A stretch of DNA of 64,000 nt, from positions 1-64,000 of the forward strand of contig NZ_FOGI01000009.1 of NCBI RefSeq assembly GCF_900111175.1. Direction: 5' to 3'. The translations under genes and the position numbers were made by a program. Under the pieces are notes generated by a model. It was not told where the DNA came from, did no database searches, and worked only from the letters and a program-made list of their open reading frames with translations. Positions within the stretch are counted from its first letter, which is position 1; every line of letters begins with the position of its first letter. Of the stretch, positions 25,007 to 33,401 are shown piece after piece. The stretch comes from Actinokineospora terrae. Its GTDB lineage: Bacteria; Actinomycetota; Actinomycetes; Mycobacteriales; Pseudonocardiaceae.

Positions 25007-26208
25007 CGCAGCGCCGACATCTTCTGCCACTGGCTCCACGGGATCAGCCAGTCGAAGACGTCGGAACTGGTGGGCATGTTCGCCTTCGAGCCGGTGATCT
25101 CCACCGGGTCGCCGATGAGCGCGGAGTCGAAGTAGGCCTTGGCGTCGGACTCGAGCAGGTTCACGCAGCCGTGCGAGGTGTTGGCCTTGCCGATGTTGCC
25201 GCGGTTCTCCTCGTTCTCGTGGATGAACTCGCCGTGGTTGGAGATCCGCACGGCCCACTTCTTCTTGACGTTGGTGTAGCCGTAGCGCGGGTTGGAGAAG
25301 TCGCCGATCGGGTCCTTCTGCATGACGATCAGCGTGCCGTTGGGCGTGTTCAGGTTCGGGTCGGAGTCCTTGCCGTTGCTGGAGGGGTAGCTGGCCGCCA
25401 GCACGCCGTCGCGGTAGACGTTCATCTTGTGGTCCGGGGTGTTGACCTTGACCACCTGGTTGCGGCCGACGGTGAACGTGGTGCTCAGGTCCGCCTTGCC
25501 GTAGGCGCCGCCGCCGTAGGCCAGCCCGTAGAGCTTCGCGGTGACGGTGACCTTGGTGCCCGACGGCCAGTACTCCTTGGGCCGCCAGTCGACCTGCTGG
25601 TCGTTGAGCCACGCCCAGGAGCCCTCGACCTTCTTCGAGGTGTCCACGACGAGCGCCTTCTCCACCGCGGCCTTGTCGGTGACCTTGCCCTCGGGGAACT
25701 TCACGCTGATCGGCATGCCGACGCCCACGGTGGCGTTGTCCGCCGGGTTGATCGTCGCGCGCGGGGTCTTGGCGGGCTTGAGCGTGGTGAACGCGCCCTT
25801 GAGCTCGACCTTCTTGCCGTCGGAGCCGGTGGCGGCCGCGGTGTAGGTGTACTTCTTGCCGTACCCGAACACCTCGGCCGAGGCCCAGGTCAGCTTGTCC
25901 TGCGCCACGGCGCCCTTGACCGGCTTGCCCTCCGGGCTCAGCACCTCGACCGAGTCGATGGCGCCCTCGGTCACGCTGATCTTGAGCGGGTCGCCCGGCG
26001 GCACGTCGGCCGCGTCCGTGGCGAGGCTGGCGGTCAGCTTGGCCTTGGGCGCGTCCGCTTGCTGCTGCTGTTGGCCGCCGTCCCCACCGCCACCGCCGCC
26101 GCCAGGTGTCCCCGGTTCCGCCGAGGTGCAGCCGGCGAGCAGCGCGAGAACCACGACGAGCGCACCGATGATGCCGCTGGTCCTGGTCGTCGAAGCCGGT
26201 CGTCTCAC
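25003..26208 (-). CDS. L,D-transpeptidase lipoprotein (YkuD domain)
   Basis: A 401-residue cell wall enzyme. The lipobox is LLAGC, near residue 28, followed by a Gly/Gln-rich linker, two immunoglobulin-like domains (about 55-250) and a YkuD catalytic domain (about 255-390). The catalytic motif is SHGCVNLLE with Cys348 as nucleophile and a conserved His before it (NHGEFIHEN). It makes 3-3 meso-diaminopimelate cross-links in peptidoglycan and is a target of carbapenems in mycobacteria. GTG at 26208 with GGAGGTT 6 bases upstream. Positional relative: Rv0483. Confidence 0.93.
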   Translation of the reverse strand: MRRPASTTRTSGIIGALVVVLALLAGCTSAEPGTPGGGGGGGDGGQQQQQADAPKAKLTASLATDAADVPPGDPLKISVTEGAIDSVEVLSPEGKPVKGAVAQDKLTWASAEVFGYGKKYTYTAAATGSDGKKVELKGAFTTLKPAKTPRATINPADNATVGVGMPISVKFPEGKVTDKAAVEKALVVDTSKKVEGSWAWLNDQQVDWRPKEYWPSGTKVTVTAKLYGLAYGGGAYGKADLSTTFTVGRNQVVKVNTPDHKMNVYRDGVLAASYPSSNGKDSDPNLNTPNGTLIVMQKDPIGDFSNPRYGYTNVKKKWAVRISNHGEFIHENEENRGNIGKANTSHGCVNLLESDAKAYFDSALIGDPVEITGSKANMPTSSDVFDWLIPWSQWQKMSALR

Positions 26209-26346
26209 CGTGGAACCTCCAGTGTCGAGTCTTCCCCCACCGATGAAGGACGCCCGGGTGGCGATGGGGTGCGCCACGTCGGGTGTGACAGTGCTCATAG
26301 TCCCGTGCCCGGTCCTGGCCCCGGCCGCGGGGCAGGATCGACAACC

Positions 26347-27081
26347 GTGAACAAGCCAATCGCAGTAGTCACCGGGGCGAGCGCGGGCATCGGGGCGGCC
26401 ACCGCCCGCCACCTCGCCGCGGCCGGTTTCCACGTGGTGCTCGGCGCCCGGCGGCTGGACCGGCTTGCCGAGGTCGCCGACTCGGTCGGCGGCGACGCGA
26501 TCGAACTGGACGTCACCGACCCGGCCTCGGTCGAGGCGTTCGCCGACCAGGTCCCAGAGTGCCACGTGCTGGTGAACAACGCCGGTGGTGCCAAGGGTCT
26601 CGAGCGCGTCGACGCCGCGGTCGAGGACGACTGGCGGTGGATGTACGAGGCCAACGTGCTCGGCACGCTGCGGGTCACCAAGGCCCTGCTGCCCAAGCTG
26701 ATCGCCTCCGGCAACGGCCACGTGGTGACCGTCACGTCCATCGCCGCCATCGACATCTACGACGGCGGCTCCGGCTACACCGCGGCCAAGCACGCCCAAT
26801 CCGCCCTCCACCGCACCCTCCGCGGCGAACACCTCGGCGACCCCGTCCGCTTCACCGAGATCCTCCCCGGCATGGTGGAGACCGAGTTCTCCCTGGTCCG
26901 CTTCAACGGCGACACCACCCGCGCCACCAAGGTCTACGAGGGCATCACCCCGCTGACAGCCGACGACGTGGCCGAGGTGATCGCCTTCGCCACCACCCGC
27001 CCACCGCACGTCAACCTGGACCAGATCGTCCTCAAGCCCCGAGCCCAGGCCTCGGCCACCCGCGCCCACCGCACCACCTGA
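26347..27081 (+). CDS. Short-chain dehydrogenase/reductase
   Basis: A 244-residue classical SDR. The cofactor motif is VTGASAGIGAA, the structural NNAG is present as VNNAGG, and the catalytic set appears as TSIAAIDIYDGGSGYTAAK, with YxxxK at YTAAK. The 37-ARRLDR region suggests NADP preference. It diverges from the L,D-transpeptidase gene with 138 bases between start codons, and Rv0484c holds the same spot. GTG start. Confidence 0.88.
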   Translation: MNKPIAVVTGASAGIGAATARHLAAAGFHVVLGARRLDRLAEVADSVGGDAIELDVTDPASVEAFADQVPECHVLVNNAGGAKGLERVDAAVEDDWRWMYEANVLGTLRVTKALLPKLIASGNGHVVTVTSIAAIDIYDGGSGYTAAKHAQSALHRTLRGEHLGDPVRFTEILPGMVETEFSLVRFNGDTTRATKVYEGITPLTADDVAEVIAFATTRPPHVNLDQIVLKPRAQASATRAHRTT

Positions 27082-27125
27082 CCGCCCCCAGCCCCCTCAA
27101 GAGCGGGGCTGTTGTCCGGTCCCGG

Positions 27126-28220
27126 TCAGGCCAGCGCGCAGTTGATCAGGATGGGTTCGGGGTGCAGGAGCACCCCGAACGCGCTGTGGACGCCGTCGCG
27201 GACCTGTTGGGCGAGGCCCAGGAGGTCCGCGGTGGTGGCGGACCCGCGGTTGGTGAGGGCGAGGGTGTGCTTGGTGGACAGGCCCGCGTTGCCCCGGGTG
27301 AAGCCCTTGCCGAACCCGGCGCGTTCGATCAGCCAGGCCGCGGACAGCTTGGCCGCCCCCGGCCCCGCCGGGTAGCGGGGCACGGTGGTGTCCGCCCCGA
27401 CCACGGCGACGATCCTGGCCAGGACGTCGTCCACCGCCGGGAGCGCGACGATCGGGTTGGTGAAGAACGACCCGGCACTCCACGTGTCGTGATCAGCCGC
27501 GTCGAGCACCATGCCCTTGCCCCGCCGCAGGTCCAGCACCGCCGCCCGCGCGTCGGCCACCGGCACCCGGTCGTCCTGCCGCACCCCGAGCGCCCTGGCC
27601 AGCTCGGTGTACCGGATCGGCGCGGAGAGCCCGTCGTCGGACAGTTCGAACCGCGCCCGCAGGACGACGGCCCGGTCGGTGCCCTTGAGGATGCTGGTCC
27701 GGTAGTCCAACCCCAACTCGTCGGTGCGCAGGGTGCGGACGTCGCCGGTTGCCCGGTCGAGCAGGTCGACCGACACGAGGACCTGCGACACCTCGACCCC
27801 GTACGCCCCGACGTTCTGCACCGGGGTGGCACCGACGAGCCCCGGGATCCCGGACAGGCATTCCAGCCCGCCCAACCCGGCCTCCACCGTGCCCGCGACG
27901 ACGGTGTCCCAGTCCTCACCGGCCTCGACGGTCAACTGGACCCGCCCCGGCTGAACGCAGTCGATCTTGCTCCCGTGGTTGGCCACCAGCACGACGGTCC
28001 CGTCGAACCCGAGGTCCCCGATGACCAGGTTGGACCCGCCACCGAGCACGAGCAGCGGTTCCCCGCTCCGATCGACGGCCTTGACGGCGTCCACCACCTC
28101 CGCGGCCGAGGCCGCGGTGACGAATCTGGCCGCAGGTCCACCCAGCCGCAGCGTGGTGTAACCGGAGAGCGGGACACCGGAACGAACGTCGGCGCCGAGG
28201 GGAAGGCTGGTCACGGGCAC
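27126..28220 (-). CDS. murB: UDP-N-acetylenolpyruvoylglucosamine reductase
   Basis: A 364-residue FAD enzyme of the second step of UDP-MurNAc synthesis. Motifs are TTLRLGGPAARFV, VLGGGSNLVIGD (FAD pyrophosphate loop), GLVGATPVQNVGAYGVEV and the terminal NRGSATTADLLGLA. The active-site serine lies in WSAGSFFTNPIV. The GTG at 28220 has GGGAGG 9 bases upstream; the next GTG at 28214 is the alternative. Convergent with the SDR and divergent from the DUF2505 gene, as in mycobacteria (Rv0481c/Rv0482). Confidence 0.96.
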   Translation of the reverse strand: MPVTSLPLGADVRSGVPLSGYTTLRLGGPAARFVTAASAAEVVDAVKAVDRSGEPLLVLGGGSNLVIGDLGFDGTVVLVANHGSKIDCVQPGRVQLTVEAGEDWDTVVAGTVEAGLGGLECLSGIPGLVGATPVQNVGAYGVEVSQVLVSVDLLDRATGDVRTLRTDELGLDYRTSILKGTDRAVVLRARFELSDDGLSAPIRYTELARALGVRQDDRVPVADARAAVLDLRRGKGMVLDAADHDTWSAGSFFTNPIVALPAVDDVLARIVAVVGADTTVPRYPAGPGAAKLSAAWLIERAGFGKGFTRGNAGLSTKHTLALTNRGSATTADLLGLAQQVRDGVHSAFGVLLHPEPILINCALA

Positions 28221-28239
28221 CAACGGTAACCTCCCGCTC

Positions 28240-28725
28240 ATGACCAGCCGTATCGAGCACCGCGCCGCGTTCACCATCCCAGCCGCAACCGTGCACGCCC
28301 GACTGGTCGACCGCGCGTTCCTGGAGGCCCGCCTGCGCGCCATCGGCGGCAAGAACGCGACCCTCGTCGACCACGAGATCATCGGCGAGACAGTGCGCTA
28401 CCGCCTGCGCCAGGGGATTGATTCAGCCAAACTCCCCTCAGCCGTCCGCAATGTGTTCAACGGCGACCTGGTGGTCGAACGCACCGAAACCTGGCACCCC
28501 GACGCCCCGGGCTTCACCGGCACAACCAAAGCCACCGTCGCGGGCGTCCCCGCCGAGATCAACGGCACCTACACCCTCACCATCACACCGTCCGGCTGCG
28601 AACTGCGCACCGCGGCCGAGGTGAAGGTCCGCATCCCCCTGATCGGCGGCAAGATCGAGTCGGTAATCGCCACCCATGTCCGCGACCTCCTCGCAGCAGA
28701 AGCCGCCTTCGCCGAGTCGCAGTGA
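28240..28725 (+). CDS. DUF2505 domain-containing protein
   Basis: A 161-residue protein of the SRPBCC/START-like fold, starting MTSRIEHRAAFTIPAATVHARLVD. The pattern of beta strands ending in a long C-terminal helix (ESVIATHVRDLLAAEAAFAES) fits a lipid-binding pocket. Ligand and function are unknown. It is divergent from murB with only 19 bases between starts, so the two promoters overlap. Counterpart Rv0481c. Confidence 0.85.
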   Translation: MTSRIEHRAAFTIPAATVHARLVDRAFLEARLRAIGGKNATLVDHEIIGETVRYRLRQGIDSAKLPSAVRNVFNGDLVVERTETWHPDAPGFTGTTKATVAGVPAEINGTYTLTITPSGCELRTAAEVKVRIPLIGGKIESVIATHVRDLLAAEAAFAESQ

Positions 28726-28974
28726 CCCGCACACCACCTCCCCTCACCTCGACACAGCCGCTAGCGCGCCACCGGACCGACCAGCGGCAGTACCCCACAG
28801 CGCGTCGAGAGCCCGCGACAGGTAACCAACCCGCAACACCCCGACCGAACTGCCAGCCCAGGGCGAACTGGCGGAGAGCGGTGCACCCGCACCACCGGAC
28901 CACGTCCAGCCAGAACTCGTTGCCACGCCACCAGCGGATCGAGAGATCGCGGAAGGCCACGGCGATGATGGCCG

Positions 28975-29860
28975 ATCGGACACCACCGCAGGTCTTCCTC
29001 GGCGACAACGACGCCGCTAACCCAAAGCGTCGACCAACCGACAGGCGTTGGGTTAGCACAGCGGACCGAGGTCCTGCGGCCGACAGCCGGCTGGCCGTGC
29101 ACCAGCGCGCCATGGCGCGCCCGAAGATGGCGGTAGACCATCCAGACACCAAGGGCCACGAACTCCAGCGGAGACGACAGCCAACGAGGCGTCCACGGAC
29201 CAACGAGAGCTGGTTCGACGCAGCGGGTCGAGAGCTCCCGGCGAATAGCCGGCCTGCGGTACTCAGGCAGGCCGTGGTCTGTCCGAAGACGGCTGAAGGC
29301 CATCCAGACACCGAGCGCCGGGAACTCCGGCGGAGGTGGCAGCCGCCACGGCGTCCACGGGCTGGCGGCGGCTGGGGTGGCGCAACGGGTCGGGCACCTG
29401 CGGCGAGTGGCCAGCTTGTAGTGCACCAGCAGGTCGTGGTGGGTCCGGAGATGGCGAAGGACCACCCAGACACCAAGCGCCGGGAACTCCAGCGGAGACG
29501 GCAGCCACCAAGGCGTCCACGGACCATCAGCGGCCAGGTTGGCGCGGCGGATCGAGAGCCCCCGGCGAATAGCCGGCCTGCGACATGCAGACAGGTCGTA
29601 GTACGCCCGAAGACGGCGACAAACCATCCAGACACCAAGGGCCACGAGCTCCAGCGGAGGCGGCAGCCAGCGAAACGTCCACGGACCATCAGCGGCTGGG
29701 TTGGCGCGGCGGGTCGAGGGGCCGCGGCGAATAGCCGGCCTGCGGTATGCGGGCAGGTCGTGGTAAGCCCGGAGGCTGCGGTAGACCATCCAGGTGCCCA
29801 GGGCTGGGAGTTCCTGTGGCGATGGCAGTCGGCGAGGTGTCCGTGGGCCGGTAGGTGCCG
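28975..29860. repeat. Minisatellite of five 162-bp units plus a degenerate sixth
   Basis: The landmark CCAGACACC (or a close variant) recurs at 29142, 29304, 29466, 29628 and 29790, each exactly 162 bases apart. Units share ATAGCCGGCCTGCG, AACTCCAGCGGAGACGGCAGCCA and AGGCGTCCACGGACCA with 80-90 percent identity by eye. A decayed copy precedes the first. Constant length with substitutions but almost no indels implies either selection for length or recent expansion. Confidence 0.88.
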
Positions 29861-29972
29861 GCTGGCGGCGGAGGGTCGAGCGCTGGCGCAGCAGTGCTGG
29901 TCGGTGGTGAAGCAGCGGGTCACGAGGAGCAGAGGTCTTCCGACGAGCCGCCGCAATGAGAGAGACAGAGGC

Positions 29973-30260
29973 GTGACGGCATGCCGCCAGGCCGAGGAGA
30001 ACAGCCGCATGGCGGCAGGCCATCGGGCTGGGCAGAACACGGACATGACGGCGAGCCACCGGGCTGAGAAGAACACCGGAGTGGCGGTAAGCCACCGGAC
30101 CGAGAAGAACAGCCGCATGGCGGCAGGCCATCGGGCTGGGCAGAACACGGACATGGCGCTGAGCCGCAGCGCTGGGCAGAACACGGGCATTGCGGTGAGC
30201 GGCCAGGCTGAGAAGAACACGGGCGTGGCGGTGAGCGGCCGGGGTGGGAAGGGCAGAGGC
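29973..30260. repeat. Minisatellite of eight 36-bp units
   Basis: Units begin at 29973, 30009, 30045, 30081, 30117, 30153, 30189 and 30225, and a decayed ninth follows. The typical unit is ATGGCGGCAGGCCATCGGGC, then TGGGCAGAACACGGAC; units 2 and 5 are identical, showing a higher-order 108-base duplication. No spacers separate the units, so it is not CRISPR. One frame on the plus strand reads as a 12-residue repeat of the type MAAGHRAGQNTD, but codon bias argues against coding. Confidence 0.9.
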
Positions 30261-30385
30261 GTGGTGGTGGGCCACCCGGTCGCGGTGAGTGGGGCGGTGG
30301 GGATGGGCGGGCACGGGTGGTGGCCGCGGCGGGGCGAGGCCTGCTTGGGGGCGGTTGTGCGCCGTGGAGTCGGGGTGTGGTGGTG

Positions 30386-31204
30386 ATGGCCAAGGCACCG
30401 CGGTTGGCGGCGGGGCGTGCTCGTGCGTTGGGGGTGCCGACGCGGGGGACGACCAATCCGAATCGGTTGCGTCGAGTGGATCGCTGGTTGCTCGGCACGG
30501 CCGCCGTTCGGTCCGTCTTGGACAGTCCGGACCCGTTGGTGGTCGACCTGGGGTACGGGGCCACGCCGGTGACCACGATCGAGATGGCCGCGCGGCTGCG
30601 CGCGGTACGCCCGGACGTCCGGGTGCTCGGTCTGGAGATCGACCCCGAGCGGGTCGCGGCGGGCAAGGCCGTGGCGGAGCCGCCCGGGTTGGACTTCCGC
30701 CGCGGCGGGTTCGAGCTGGCGGGCGCGCGACCGGTGCTGCTGCGCGCGTTCAACGTGCTGCGCCAGTACGCCGAGGAGGAGTCGGCGCGCTCGTGGGAGA
30801 CGATGCTGTCGCGGCTCGCGCCGGGCGGCCTGCTGGTGGAGGGCACCTGCGACGAGATCGGCAGGCGCTGCGCGTGGGTGTTGCTCGACGCCGACGGCCC
30901 GCGCACCTTCACGCTGGCGTGCCTGCCCTCGGACCTGGACCGCCCCTCCGACCTGGCCGAGCGGCTGCCGAAGGCGCTGATCCACCGCAACGTGCCCGGC
31001 GAACCGGTGTTCGACCTGCTGCGCGCCTTGGACGCGTGCTGGGCGACGGCGGCACCGTTCGCCCCCTTCGGCCCGCGCGCCCGCTGGGTGGAGGCCGTGC
31101 GGCTGCTGGCGGCCGAGGGGTGGCCGGTGCTGGACACCCGTCGCCGGTGGCGTCTGGGCGAAGTCACCCTGTCGTGGTCGGCCGTGGCGCCGAACTCGGC
31201 TTGA
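30386..31204 (+). CDS. Class I SAM-dependent methyltransferase
   Basis: A 272-residue protein. The SAM-binding motif I is VVDLGYGATPVTT and the acidic motif II is LGLEIDPERV. A conserved-looking C-terminal half contains RTFTLACLPSDLDRPSDLAERLPKALIHRNV. Substrate unknown; the strongly basic N-terminus (RARALGVPTRGTTNPNRLRRVD) may bind nucleic acid or an acidic partner. ATG at 30386; upstream in-frame starts run into the minisatellite. The stop overlaps the -35 of the next gene. Confidence 0.8.
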   Translation: MAKAPRLAAGRARALGVPTRGTTNPNRLRRVDRWLLGTAAVRSVLDSPDPLVVDLGYGATPVTTIEMAARLRAVRPDVRVLGLEIDPERVAAGKAVAEPPGLDFRRGGFELAGARPVLLRAFNVLRQYAEEESARSWETMLSRLAPGGLLVEGTCDEIGRRCAWVLLDADGPRTFTLACLPSDLDRPSDLAERLPKALIHRNVPGEPVFDLLRALDACWATAAPFAPFGPRARWVEAVRLLAAEGWPVLDTRRRWRLGEVTLSWSAVAPNSA

Positions 31205-31231
31205 CAGTGACGTCGCGTCAACTTCTACCGT
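31201..31231 (+). promoter_or_regulatory. MerR-type promoter with 19-bp spacer and internal operator
   Basis: The -35 TTGACA (31201-31206) and a -10-like TACCGT (31226-31231) are separated by 19 bases, the stretched spacing used by MerR/TipA activators. Inside the spacer is the perfect dyad TGACG-TCG-CGTCA (31207-31219 region). It lies 40 bases upstream of the TipA-like gene, so autoregulation is expected. Confidence 0.75.
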
Positions 31232-31270
31232 AGGTGTCGGGCCGGAAAAGCCCAGGTAGGAGAGGTTCGG

Positions 31271-32002
31271 ATGGCTTGGTCGACGGCACAGGTGGCCCGC
31301 ATGTCGAAGGTGACGTCGCGGACGCTGCGGCACTACGACGCGATCGGCCTGCTGCCGCCCGCGTGGGTGGGGGCCAACGGCTACCGCTACTACGAGCAGG
31401 ACCAACTGCTGCGCTTGCAGCAGATCCTCGTGTTGCGGGAGCTGGGGCTCGGGCTGGACGCGATCGCGGAGATCGTGCGCGACGGCCAGGACAGGGTGGC
31501 GGTGCTGCGCATGCACCACCGCTGGCTGCTCGCCGAGCGCGACCGGTTCGACCGACTGGCCAGAACCGTCTCCAGGACCATCACCGATGTCGAGGAGGGA
31601 ACGACGATGACGAAGACCGACCACTGGTTCGAGGGGTTCGACGCCGCCACCCAGGAGCAGTTGCAGCAGGAGGCCAGGCAGCGCTGGGGTTCCGCGGCGG
31701 TGGACGGCGGCGGCGCCTGGCAGCAGGGCCACGGCGAGGAGTGGGCGGCCATGGTGACGGCGCTGGTCGCGCACATCGACGCGGGCCGCACCCCGCAGGA
31801 CGCACAGGTGCAGACCACGATCGACGGCCACTACCGCTGGATCCAGGCGTTCTGGCAGCCCAACCGCGAGTCGTACCGGGGTCTGGCGAGCGTCTACGCC
31901 GACGACCCCCGGTTCCGCGCGAACTTCGACAGGAGCGACCCCCGGCTCGCCGAGTTCCTGCGCGCGGCGATGACGGAGTACGCGGAGACCCGGCTGTCGT
32001 AG
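31271..32002 (+). CDS. MerR-family regulator with TipAS antibiotic-recognition domain
   Basis: A 243-residue two-domain protein. Residues 1-75 are the winged-helix MerR domain (STAQVARMSKVTSRTLRHYDAIGLLPP) followed by a dimerisation coiled coil to about 110, and residues 115-240 are a TipAS fold (HWFEGFDAATQEQLQQEARQRWG; later GHYRWIQAFWQPNRESY). In Streptomyces TipAL the C-terminal domain binds thiopeptides and activates transcription. An internal start for the small TipAS form could be the ATG in the run EEGTTMTKTDHW at 31607, preceded by GAGGGAACG. The gene reads from its own MerR-type promoter. Confidence 0.92.
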   Translation: MAWSTAQVARMSKVTSRTLRHYDAIGLLPPAWVGANGYRYYEQDQLLRLQQILVLRELGLGLDAIAEIVRDGQDRVAVLRMHHRWLLAERDRFDRLARTVSRTITDVEEGTTMTKTDHWFEGFDAATQEQLQQEARQRWGSAAVDGGGAWQQGHGEEWAAMVTALVAHIDAGRTPQDAQVQTTIDGHYRWIQAFWQPNRESYRGLASVYADDPRFRANFDRSDPRLAEFLRAAMTEYAETRLS

Positions 32003-32009
32003 TCGCACT

Positions 32010-32042
32010 GGGTGGCCGGTCGCGGCACGCGACCGGCCACCC
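32010..32042 (+). terminator. Terminator hairpin after TipA-like gene
   Basis: GGGTGGCCGGTCGC at 32010-32023 pairs perfectly with GCGACCGGCCACCC at 32029-32042 across a 5-base loop. It follows the stop codon by 7 bases. No U-tract follows, as is usual in GC-rich actinobacteria. Confidence 0.8.
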
Positions 32043-32281
32043 TCTCCGCCAGCGCGGGCGCGCCACATCGCGATCGACCACAAGCGTTGACCAAAGCAGA
32101 CCCACCTGCCCGGACGGACTCCGAGCACCCTCGACCGGCACCACCGGACCACGCCCAGAACCACTCGAACGACGAGACACCACAGCCGGTACCCGCGCGA
32201 CCACGCGCCTGCCGCCCACGCCCGTAGGCGGCACAGAGCGGGGTGGACTGCCAAGTGGACAGCAGCTGCGAGGATTGGCCC

Positions 32282-33154
32282 GTGCCGTCGAACGAGCGTC
32301 GTTATGTGATCAGGTTGGGATGTCCGGACCGGACCGGCATCGTCGCGCGGATCTCCGGGTTCCTGGCCGATGCCGGGGGGTGGATCGTCGAGGCGGCCTA
32401 CCACACCGACCCGGCGACGAACTGGTTCTTCACCAGGCAGGAGGTGCGGGCCGATTCGATCGGGTTCGGGGTCGACGAGCTGCGCGAGCGGTTCGCCGCG
32501 GTGGCGGGCGAGCTGAGCCCCGCCGCCGACTGGAGCGTGATCGACACCGGGGTGCGCCGCCGGGTGGTGATCCTGGTGTCGAAGGAGGGGCACTGCCTCT
32601 ACGACCTGCTCGGCCGGGTGCACAGCGGGGAGCTGGACGTCGACGTGCGCGCGGTCGTCGGCAACCACGCCGACCTGGCCCCGATCACCCGCGCGCACGG
32701 CATCCCGTTCCACCACGTGCCCTTCCCCGCCGACCCCGACGGCAAGGCGGCCGCGTTCGCCGAGCTGCGCGACCTGGTCGACGCGCACACCCCGGACGCG
32801 ATCGTGCTGGCCCGGTTCATGCAGGTGGTGCCCGCGCAGCTGTGCGCGGACTGGGCCGGGCGGGCGCTCAACATCCACCACAGCTTCCTGCCCTCGTTCA
32901 TCGGCGCGCGGCCCTACCACCAGGCGCACAAGCGCGGGGTCAAGCTGATCGGCGCCACCTGCCACTACGTGACCGCCGACCTGGACCAGGGTCCGATCGT
33001 CGAGCAGAACGTGATCCGGGTCGGTCACGCGGACTCGGTGGCGGACATGGTGCGCAAGGGGCGGGACATCGAGAAGGTCGTGCTGGCACGCGGGCTGCGG
33101 GCGCACCTGGAGGGCAGGATCCTGCTGCACGGCAACAAGACCGTGGTGTTCTGA
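32282..33154 (+). CDS. purU: Formyltetrahydrofolate deformylase
   Basis: A 290-residue enzyme that hydrolyses 10-formyl-THF to formate and THF, balancing one-carbon pools. An N-terminal ACT domain (about 1-85, RLGCPDRTGIVARISGFLAD) is followed by the formyl transferase fold. The catalytic triad region includes NIHHSFLPSFIGARPYHQA and GATCHYVTADLDQGPIV with the conserved Asn, His and Asp. GTG at 32282 gives MPSNERRYVIRLG; the frame extends 13 codons upstream without a better start. Confidence 0.94.
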   Translation: MPSNERRYVIRLGCPDRTGIVARISGFLADAGGWIVEAAYHTDPATNWFFTRQEVRADSIGFGVDELRERFAAVAGELSPAADWSVIDTGVRRRVVILVSKEGHCLYDLLGRVHSGELDVDVRAVVGNHADLAPITRAHGIPFHHVPFPADPDGKAAAFAELRDLVDAHTPDAIVLARFMQVVPAQLCADWAGRALNIHHSFLPSFIGARPYHQAHKRGVKLIGATCHYVTADLDQGPIVEQNVIRVGHADSVADMVRKGRDIEKVVLARGLRAHLEGRILLHGNKTVVF

Positions 33155-33301
33155 GCGGGACCGGCGCCGGTCGGTGCCGCGGACATGGTGTCGCACAACG
33201 TCTTCCTCGGTGAGTCGGACTGGCTTCCGATCTCCAAGGTAGGCCCGGTGGTGAGGCCGCGTCATTGACACGATGGCGTGGGGACAACTCCGGGTTGCCG
33301 T

Positions 33302-33330
33302 TTGACGAACTGGGACTTTCCGGGTATGCG
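33302..33330 (+). promoter_or_regulatory. Candidate promoter of the GNAT gene
   Basis: TTGACG (33302-33307) and TATGCG (33325-33330) are 17 bases apart, about 70 bases upstream of the acetyltransferase start. The -10 is weak, so this is a tentative housekeeping-type promoter. Confidence 0.35.
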
Positions 33331-33401
33331 AGCTAATTCGGTTGCCGCACAAGGCAAACACGCGGCACGATTCTCGTGTGACCACTGGGGAGGTTGGCAC
33401 C

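Larger units (their letters stand above)
28726..30385. other. 1.66 kb region without a convincing gene
   Basis: The region is open in several frames on both strands but no frame has the codon bias of the neighbouring genes: by hand count of one 162-base unit, third-position GC is about 75 percent in the best frame, versus well above 90 percent in flanking genes. It consists largely of two tandem arrays (listed separately). Long frames here are unlikely to be proteins, although the repeat periods are multiples of three, so translation cannot be excluded. Confidence 0.6.

Noticed and set aside
28975..30260. CRISPR array
   Set aside because: The repeats are contiguous with no unique spacers, periods of 162 and 36 bases, and no cas genes are nearby.
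32243..32281. Longer purU start
   Set aside because: The added residues are not similar to the ACT-domain start, and the GTG at 32282 gives the usual length.
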